DNA of 19,442 bases from Prevotellaceae bacterium (GTDB lineage Bacteria; Bacteroidota; Bacteroidia; Bacteroidales; Bacteroidaceae): positions 1-19,442 of the forward strand of contig JABZLB010000042.1 in NCBI GenBank assembly GCA_015256945.1, read 5' to 3'. The notes under the pieces are model-generated. The model was not told the DNA's origin and did not search any database. It worked only from the letters and a program-made list of their open reading frames with translations. Of the stretch, positions 13,651 through 19,442 are shown in pieces. The position numbers and the translations under genes were made by a program. Each line of letters begins with the position of its first letter. Position 1 is the stretch's first letter.

Positions 13651-16600
13651 ATGAAAGATTTCGTACACCTTCATGTACATACACATTATTCAATACTCGA
13701 CGGGCAGTCGAAGGTGCCGTATCTGGTAGAAAAGGCTATCAGAAATGGCATGAAAGGCATGGCCTTAACCGACCATGGCGTGATGTATGGCATTAAGGAG
13801 CTGGCCGATTATTGCGCAACGGTGAATAAAAAACGCAAGGCAGAAGGGCTGGAACCGTTTAAACCTATCTTTGGTTGCGAAATGTATGTGGCACATCATC
13901 ATAAGGAAGACCGCAACAAAGAGGCTGGAGACGGGTCGGGCTATCACTTAATTGTGTTGGCGAAAAACCTTAAAGGGTATAAGAATCTTGTCAAGCTGGT
14001 GAGCCGTTCGTGGGTTGACGGCTATTACTATAAGCCGCGAACCGACCGTTATGACCTCGAAAAGTATCACGAAGGACTTATTGTAACCTCGGCCTGTCTG
14101 GGCGGAGAGATACCGCAAAAAATCATAAAGGGCGATATTCCAGGGGCCAGAGAGGCTGTGGAATGGTATAAAAACCTCTTCGGTGACGATTTCTACCTGG
14201 AAATTCAGCGACATAAAGTGACCGACCCCTCGTTGAGAGCCAATCGCGAGACCTATGCTATTCAGCAGCGTGTAAATAAAGTTTTGCAGGGCTATGCGAA
14301 AGAATATGATGTAAAACTAATATGTACAAACGACTGCCATTTTGAAGATAAGGAGACCGCTGAGGCCCATGACCATCTGCTTTGTCTGGCTACGGGCAAG
14401 GACCTTGCAGACCCGACGCGCATGGTTTACACCAAACAGGAGTGGTTTAAAACACGTGAAGAGATGAACGAAGTGTTTGCAGACGTTCCCGAAGCGCTGC
14501 AAAACACGATAGAAATATTAAATAAGGTAGAGCTGTATAGCATTGATCACGGCCCTATTATGCCTTTCTTCCCGATACCGGAAAGCTTTGGAACCGAGGA
14601 GCAATGGCGCAAAAAATATACCGAAGCCGACCTTTTCAAAGAGTTTACATCCGATGAAAAGGGAGAGAATCCGTTGCCGTCTGATGAGGCTGACGCCGTT
14701 ATCAAACGACTTGGCGGGTATGAAAAGATGTACCGTATTAAGTTTGAGGCCGACTATCTGGCTAAACTTGCATACGACGGAGCGCGAAAATGCTACGGAA
14801 ATCCGGTGCCGGAGGATGTGTGTGAGCACATAAACTTCGAGCTTCATGTGATGAAAACCATGGGCTTTCCGGGATATTTCCTTATCGTGCAGGATTTTAT
14901 CAACGCAGCTCGTAACCAGTTAGGTGTATGGGTTGGCCCGGGGCGTGGGTCGGCTGCCGGTTCAGTGGTAGCCTATTGCCTGGGTATTACCAAAATCGAC
15001 CCGTTGAAATACGATTTGCTTTTCGAGCGTTTCCTGAATCCAGATCGTGTGAATTTGCCGGATATTGATACCGATTTCGACGACGACGGACGAGGTAAAG
15101 TGCTGCGATGGGTGATGGAAAAGTATGGCGCTGAGAACTGTGCACATATCATTACATACAGTAGTATGGCAATGAAAAACTCGATAGCTGATGTGGCTCG
15201 TGTTGAAAAATTGCCGCTCGAACGTGCTAATGCACTGAAGAAAGCGATACCCGACCGCCTGCCTGACGCTCCTGACGGCAAGCCTCGTAAGCTGAATTTA
15301 AAGAACGCTCTGGAGTGTGTGCCCGAGCTTCGCGAGGCAGAGGCTTCTGCCGACCCCCGTGAACGCAACACCATTAAATATGCAAGGATGCTCGAAGGCA
15401 CCATTCGTGGTACGGGAATACATGCTTGTGGCTTTATCATCAGCCGTAATCCTATCAGCGACCATGTGCCTGTTTCAACAGCAGATGACCCTGATTTCCC
15501 AAGCTTAAAGTGTGCTGTCACGCAGTATGACGGCCATGTGATTGAGTCGACAGGCTTAATTAAGATGGACTTTCTGGGCCTGAAGACCCTCTCTGAGCTC
15601 AAGGAAGCATGTAAAGTAGTAAAGCAAACTACCGGCATTGAGGTTGATTTGGACAATATTCCCATCGACGATGAGCTCACCTATAAGCTGTATCAGGACG
15701 GCCGTACGATAGGAACGTTCCAGTTTGAGTCGCCAGGCATGCAGAAACACTTAAAGGAACTGCATCCCACTGTGTTTGAAGACCTCATCGCTATGAACGC
15801 TCTTTATCGTCCCGGACCAATGGATTATATCCCCGAATTCATCAGGAGGAAGAACGATCCGTCGCGTATTTCGTACGATATTCCGTGCATGGAGAAGTAT
15901 CTTAAGGATACGTACGGTATTACAGTATATCAGGAACAGGTGATGTTGCTGTCGCGACAACTGGCCGGTTTCACCCGTGGGCAGAGCGATGCACTACGTA
16001 AAGCCATGGGAAAAAAGAAGAAAGCGATAGTAGATCAAATGAAGCCTTTGTTCATCTCTGGAGGAGAAAAGAACGGGTATGACGCCAAAATATTGGAGAA
16101 AATATGGGCTGACTGGGAGAAGTTTGCATCGTACGCTTTCAACAAATCTCATGCAACGTGCTATTCGTGGGTGGCTTATCAGACTGCCTATATGAAAGCA
16201 CACTATCCCGCTGAGTACATGGCGGCACTGATGACACGTCGTTTTTCCGACATCGGTGAGATTACAAAGCTGATGGAAGAGTGCAAAATGATGGGCATTC
16301 CAACGCTTGGACCTGACGTGAATGAAAGCTATGTTGAGTTCGGTGTGAACAATAAGGGAGAGATTCGATTTGGTCTTTCGGCCATCAAAGGGATGGGATC
16401 GGGAGCCGCCGAGGCCATTGTCAGAGAGCGTGAAGCCAATGGACCATACCAGGATATTTATGATTTTGTAGAGCGTGTGAGCCTTAAGGACGTAAATAGA
16501 AAGGCTTTTGAAAGTCTTGCACTGAGCGGAGGGTTCGACAGTTTTACCTTTATTCGTGAACAATACCTTTCATCTAATAACAAGGGTGAGGTGTTTTTGG

Positions 16601-17385
16601 ATTTGCTTATACGCTTCGGGCAGCAGTATCAACATGATAAAGCCGAAGCTTCCAACTCGCTTTTCGGTAATATGGCTGTCGATATTGATATTATGTTACC
16701 CCCTGCACCGCCGGCCGAACCATGGAGTAATATTGAGAAATTAAATCGGGAAAAGGACCTTGTCGGCATTTATTTATCGGCCCATCCTTTAGACGACTAT
16801 GGCATTGTACTTAATAATATGTGTAACACTACGTGCGCTGAAGTAGGCAATCGCGACCTTAGGGAAACGCTTGCAGCCCGTCAGGAGATTACCTTTGGCG
16901 GCCTGGTTACCAAAGTTACACAGCGTTTCAGTAAGCGTGGAGAGCCTTTTGGCATTGTTACTATTGAAGATTTCAACGGCCCTGGCGAGCTTGCCTTGTT
17001 TGGAGAAGAATGGGGACGCTGGAACGGAAGGCTTACAGAGGGATGCTCGGTTTTCGTAACAGCAAGATGTTTTAAGAAGTATCCTACAAGCAAATTCTAC
17101 AATTTAGGCATAACGAACATCGAATACATGCAGACGGTTAAGGATAATCGGATTGAGCGTTTTACGATTTACGTTAAAAATGAAGACATGAACGAGGAGG
17201 TTGTAGACGATATTATGTCGATGGTTACAGACTGCCCGGGACGCACTGAGCTTTATTTTAACGTTAGTGATGAGCAAACAAGTACGAACATTCTGTTGCA
17301 TGCACGAGGCTGTCATATTGAAGTGAGGAAGCAGTTACTTCAGTATATTACCGACAACGAATCGATGTCGTATTCGGTAAACTAA
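13651..17385 (+). CDS. dnaE: DNA polymerase III subunit alpha
   Basis: A 1244-residue replicative polymerase of the DnaE1 type. The N-terminal PHP domain begins HLHVHTHYSILDG and continues with TDHGVMYG. The polymerase core holds GPGRGSAAGS, the catalytic PDIDTDF (470-476, with D473 and D475 as metal ligands) and the third-Asp region FLGLKTLSEL. RPGPMDYIPEF and the helix-hairpin-helix region FGLSAIKGMGSGAAEAI follow. A C-terminal OB fold is visible in FGGLVTKVTQRFSKRGEPFG. I start at 13651 (MKDFVHLHVH) because the 20 extra residues from 13591 are not family-like and the promoter lies inside them. The gene diverges from psd. tsaE begins 61 bases after the stop. Confidence 0.97.
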   Translation: MKDFVHLHVHTHYSILDGQSKVPYLVEKAIRNGMKGMALTDHGVMYGIKELADYCATVNKKRKAEGLEPFKPIFGCEMYVAHHHKEDRNKEAGDGSGYHLIVLAKNLKGYKNLVKLVSRSWVDGYYYKPRTDRYDLEKYHEGLIVTSACLGGEIPQKIIKGDIPGAREAVEWYKNLFGDDFYLEIQRHKVTDPSLRANRETYAIQQRVNKVLQGYAKEYDVKLICTNDCHFEDKETAEAHDHLLCLATGKDLADPTRMVYTKQEWFKTREEMNEVFADVPEALQNTIEILNKVELYSIDHGPIMPFFPIPESFGTEEQWRKKYTEADLFKEFTSDEKGENPLPSDEADAVIKRLGGYEKMYRIKFEADYLAKLAYDGARKCYGNPVPEDVCEHINFELHVMKTMGFPGYFLIVQDFINAARNQLGVWVGPGRGSAAGSVVAYCLGITKIDPLKYDLLFERFLNPDRVNLPDIDTDFDDDGRGKVLRWVMEKYGAENCAHIITYSSMAMKNSIADVARVEKLPLERANALKKAIPDRLPDAPDGKPRKLNLKNALECVPELREAEASADPRERNTIKYARMLEGTIRGTGIHACGFIISRNPISDHVPVSTADDPDFPSLKCAVTQYDGHVIESTGLIKMDFLGLKTLSELKEACKVVKQTTGIEVDLDNIPIDDELTYKLYQDGRTIGTFQFESPGMQKHLKELHPTVFEDLIAMNALYRPGPMDYIPEFIRRKNDPSRISYDIPCMEKYLKDTYGITVYQEQVMLLSRQLAGFTRGQSDALRKAMGKKKKAIVDQMKPLFISGGEKNGYDAKILEKIWADWEKFASYAFNKSHATCYSWVAYQTAYMKAHYPAEYMAALMTRRFSDIGEITKLMEECKMMGIPTLGPDVNESYVEFGVNNKGEIRFGLSAIKGMGSGAAEAIVREREANGPYQDIYDFVERVSLKDVNRKAFESLALSGGFDSFTFIREQYLSSNNKGEVFLDLLIRFGQQYQHDKAEASNSLFGNMAVDIDIMLPPAPPAEPWSNIEKLNREKDLVGIYLSAHPLDDYGIVLNNMCNTTCAEVGNRDLRETLAARQEITFGGLVTKVTQRFSKRGEPFGIVTIEDFNGPGELALFGEEWGRWNGRLTEGCSVFVTARCFKKYPTSKFYNLGITNIEYMQTVKDNRIERFTIYVKNEDMNEEVVDDIMSMVTDCPGRTELYFNVSDEQTSTNILLHARGCHIEVRKQLLQYITDNESMSYSVN

Positions 17386-17405
17386 TTTTTTTTTGCCTTT
17401 ATACG

Positions 17406-17423
17406 TTGTAAAGGCCTTTACAA
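17406..17423. promoter_or_regulatory. Perfect 18-bp palindrome ahead of tsaE
   Basis: TTGTAAAGG is joined directly to its complement CCTTTACAA. It lies in the 61-base gap between dnaE and tsaE, just after eight T that follow the dnaE stop. Because there is no spacer, a DNA-binding dimer site is likelier than an RNA hairpin. No promoter of normal form is clear here. Confidence 0.45.
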
Positions 17424-17446
17424 AAGAAACCAAATCAAAGATTAAT

Positions 17447-17860
17447 ATGCAAATTAAAATTGATTCTTTAGACAATATCCGTGCCGCAGCACGAGAGTTT
17501 GTCAAGAACATGGGCGAAGGAAATGTCTATGCTTTCTATGGAAAGATGGGAGCCGGCAAGACTACTTTTATCAAGGCTATATGCGAAGAGCTGGGCGTTG
17601 ACGATGTAATTACCTCGCCTACATTTTCCATTGTAAACGAATATAGGTCGGAAACTACGGGTGAACTGATTTATCACTTCGACTTTTATCGTATCAAAAA
17701 GCTCGAGGAAGTGTATGATATGGGCTACGAAGACTATTTTTACAGCGGTGCCTTGTGCTTTTTAGAGTGGCCCGAACTGATTGAAGAGCTGCTGCCCGGC
17801 AGTGCCGTTAAGGTTACAATTACGCAGAACGACGACGACAGCAGGACGGTAGACTTCTGA
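17447..17860 (+). CDS. tsaE: tRNA threonylcarbamoyladenosine biosynthesis ATPase
   Basis: A 137-residue P-loop protein that, with TsaB and TsaD, supports formation of t6A37 in ANN-decoding tRNAs. The Walker A motif is GKMGAGKTT (32-40). TSPTF (56-60) and DFYR (79-82) are family signatures, and FLEWPE (105-110) completes the pattern. The start at 17447 (MQIKIDSL) gives the usual length; the longer frame from 17393 begins in the T run after dnaE and includes the palindrome. It lies between dnaE and trxA in the same direction. Confidence 0.95.
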   Translation: MQIKIDSLDNIRAAAREFVKNMGEGNVYAFYGKMGAGKTTFIKAICEELGVDDVITSPTFSIVNEYRSETTGELIYHFDFYRIKKLEEVYDMGYEDYFYSGALCFLEWPELIEELLPGSAVKVTITQNDDDSRTVDF

Positions 17861-17962
17861 CGCTGTATCATAAAACATACGATAGTGGCACGTTATTTGC
17901 AGATGTTTGTACAAATGCGACACTTCGTGTGCAACAATAACTAACAAACAGGAAATAATAAA

Positions 17963-18277
17963 ATGGAAGTAAAAATTACGACAGAGAACTTCGAAAAGTA
18001 TAAAAACGGCGAACTGCCATTGGTTGTTGACCTCTGGGCTACGTGGTGCGGGCCTTGCCGTATGGTCGGTCCGATCATTTCAGAGCTGGCTGAAGAGTAT
18101 GACGGTAAGCTTATAGTTGGGAAGTGTGACGTTGAGGAGAACGCAGAAATAGCCGAAGATTTCGGCGTGCGTAACATACCAACGATACTCTTTTTCAAAG
18201 GTGGGCAGATTGTTGACAAGTTTGTAGGTGCTGCTCCCAAGGACAAATTGATGGAGAAATTTGATGCCCTGCTGTAA
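17963..18277 (+). CDS. trxA: Thioredoxin
   Basis: A 104-residue cytoplasmic thioredoxin with the redox motif WATWCGPCRM (C29, C32) and the cis-proline loop NIPT. There is no signal peptide. The length is standard. The start at 17963 follows GGAAATAATAAA, a weak purine-rich ribosome site. The 102-base leader carries the palindrome TTTGTACAAA (17906-17915) and a small hairpin, ACAC/GTGT (17920-17930). A strong terminator ends the unit, so it probably closes the dnaE-tsaE-trxA strand run, although it may have its own promoter. Confidence 0.96.
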   Translation: MEVKITTENFEKYKNGELPLVVDLWATWCGPCRMVGPIISELAEEYDGKLIVGKCDVEENAEIAEDFGVRNIPTILFFKGGQIVDKFVGAAPKDKLMEKFDALL

Positions 18278-18320
18278 TCAGAACTTTTAAAAAGTAGTAG
18301 GAAATAATTATTTTTATGTG

Positions 18321-18347
18321 AAGGCTGCCGGTGTATCCGGCAGCCTT
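18321..18347 (+). terminator. trxA terminator
   Basis: AAGGCTGCCGG (18321-18331) pairs perfectly with CCGGCAGCCTT (18337-18347) around a five-base loop, followed by TATTTGTTT. Confidence 0.9.
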
Positions 18348-18649
18348 TATTTGTTTGCCAGTATGACATTATGGGGCTGCGGCAGACAGTTTGTTACCTC
18401 ATTTCCGCGATAATCTTTAATCGTGTATGCTGCTATGTGCCAGCATTTTATACACCTGCCTTCTGAACGGTAATATGTTTGTGTTCAGGCAGATATTCGT
18501 TTTCCCTTTTACGGTGATACCCTTAAACCGGAGAAAAATATTCCCGTTGCTTCCATGGAAATATTTTATCGGCATAAAGGTATCTCTATTTTATCGAAAT
18601 ATTCGTCTTGTTTGCCTGGCAAGCTCATGCCATTATTGGCTTTTGCTCA

Positions 18650-18738
18650 TTGTGCGGCGAGCGTCAAACCCTGTGTACGATGACCGCCGTACGCGCTGTT
18701 GACGGCCGCCGGCAATGCTGCTGACGGTTGCCGCACAA
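18650..18738. repeat. Palindromic repeat element, copy 2
   Basis: TTGTGCGGC (18650-18658) and GCCGCACAA (18730-18738) are perfect outer arms. The next eight bases on each side pair at six of eight positions. Its centre (about 18682-18710) closely matches the right half of the element at 10403-10509, in the form ACCGYCRTACGYGCTG followed by YTGACGGCCGYC. Confidence 0.6.
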
Positions 18739-18809
18739 CCAGCCTTACGTCCTGAACGGCTGGGCAGAAGGCTGTAAACCGTTTGGCAAAAGGGCGTAAG
18801 ACAGGCACA

Positions 18810-19442
18810 TTATCCCCGTTTTCGCGGCTTCATACTGATGAGCGGTACAAGCATTTCCTCCATCGAAATGCCTCCGTGCTGAAACGTATCCTTGTAATAG
18901 GAAACGTAATAATTGTAGTTGTTGGGATAGGCAAAGAACAGGTTGCCCGTGGCAAATACATAGCTTGTGCTCACATTGGGTGACGGCAGCCAGGCTTTTT
19001 GCGGTTCTTTGATGGCGAAAACCTCTTTCGAATTATAGTTCAGGCTCTTGCCCAACTTATATCGCAGGTTGGTATTGGTGTTGCGGTCGCCTATAATTTT
19101 AACGGGTTTCGAGCAGCGAATTGAGCCGTGATCGGTAGTAAGAATGACGTGATAGTTGCTTTCTGCCAATCGTTTAAACAGGTCGGACATGACAGAATGG
19201 CGGAACCAGCTTTGTGTAATGCTGCGGTAAGCACTTTCATTATTAGCCAGCTCGCGCACCATTTTCGATTCGGTTCGTGCGTGCGACAGCATGTCAATAA
19301 AGTTGATAACCACCACATTAAGGTCGTTATCGTGCAGCGTGTTATATTGTTGAAGCAACTTCTCTGCGGCAGCCGAGTCGTTTATTTTGTGGTAACTGAA
19401 CTTGTCGTGACGCCGATAACGCTCAATCTGTGTGCGTATCAA
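18810..19442 (-). CDS. porX: PorX-like response regulator, C-terminal PglZ/phosphatase part (partial)
   Basis: Only the last 210 residues lie in the window; the gene begins beyond base 19442, so the first Met of the visible frame is internal. The sequence matches the C-terminal PglZ (alkaline-phosphatase superfamily) half of PorX-type proteins, which fuse a receiver domain to a phosphodiesterase and control the type IX secretion system with PorY. The metal-binding landmarks are FIDMLSHART, TTDHGSI and the closing QHGGISMEEMLVP. The receiver domain is expected outside the window. A PorX-like gene implies type IX secretion. The assignment rests on motif recall. Confidence 0.85.
   Translation of the reverse strand: MIRTQIERYRRHDKFSYHKINDSAAAEKLLQQYNTLHDNDLNVVVINFIDMLSHARTESKMVRELANNESAYRSITQSWFRHSVMSDLFKRLAESNYHVILTTDHGSIRCSKPVKIIGDRNTNTNLRYKLGKSLNYNSKEVFAIKEPQKAWLPSPNVSTSYVFATGNLFFAYPNNYNYYVSYYKDTFQHGGISMEEMLVPLISMKPRKRG

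Larger units (their letters stand above)
18278..18809. other. Gene-free stretch of about 530 bases
   Basis: It holds the trxA terminator, a weak hairpin ATGCTG/CAGCAT (18427-18445), an AT-rich part with AAATATT motifs and two ATTTTATCG repeats (18563-18571, 18588-18596), and a palindromic repeat (18650-18738). The 91-residue open frame from 18427 has no family-like sequence and runs into the repeat, so I do not call it a gene. Confidence 0.7.

Noticed and set aside
14973..15680. 235-residue minus-strand open frame opposite dnaE
   Set aside because: Ser/Arg/Leu-rich antisense shadow of the polymerase core; no independent support.
17393..17446. Longer start for tsaE
   Set aside because: It begins in the T run after dnaE and would translate the palindrome; MQIKIDSL gives the normal length.
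18427..18702. 91-residue plus-strand open frame downstream of trxA
   Set aside because: No initiation signal or family-like sequence, composition follows AT-rich noncoding DNA, and it ends in the palindromic repeat.

Overview
The window looks like a chromosomal segment of a Bacteroidales bacterium, most likely a Prevotella-type organism. The evidence is the repeated Bacteroidetes promoter form (TTTG, 19-22 bases, TAnnTTTG) in front of many genes, the near absence of strong Shine-Dalgarno sites, a DUF4834 gene, the C-terminal half of a PorX-like type IX secretion regulator, and a tRNA that does not encode its CCA end. The species assignment is inference.

Left edge (1-1270): a tyrosine recombinase gene, cut off inside its catalytic domain, lies beside the 3' end of a tRNA-Lys(TTT) gene. 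Three GGTAACACATTT repeats and a hairpin terminator lie between them. This is the layout of an integrative element at a tRNA site. The first ~55 bases resemble the repeat-rich end of an IS21-type insertion sequence, which would explain the truncation.

Core housekeeping region (1531-10177): an AI-2E family membrane protein and thymidine kinase form one minus-strand operon. Divergent from it, rsmI overlaps a coiled-coil lipoprotein gene by 4 bases. A secreted sialate O-acetylesterase follows on the minus strand, then tadA (minus), yraN overlapping birA (plus), and pyrH (plus). Most units have a visible promoter or terminator.

Accessory region (10178-11744): after the pyrH terminator comes a 107-bp palindromic repeat, then a compact three-gene minus-strand module. 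It holds a DUF3791-like small protein, a DUF3990 protein (ADP-ribosyltransferase-like fold) and a second small protein. The genes are joined by two ATGA overlaps, with a promoter and an operator-like inverted repeat upstream and a terminator downstream. The two small proteins align with each other without gaps over 28 residues. This gives an unusual arrangement of small partner, putative toxin, small partner, and it is the best candidate for a poorly described system here.

Right part (11745-19442): a minus-strand phospholipid operon (psd, pssA, DUF4834 gene) is divergent from dnaE (DNA polymerase III alpha). Then come tsaE, a thioredoxin with its terminator, a 532-base gene-free stretch with a second palindromic repeat related to the first, and the 3' part of a porX-like gene that runs off the window.
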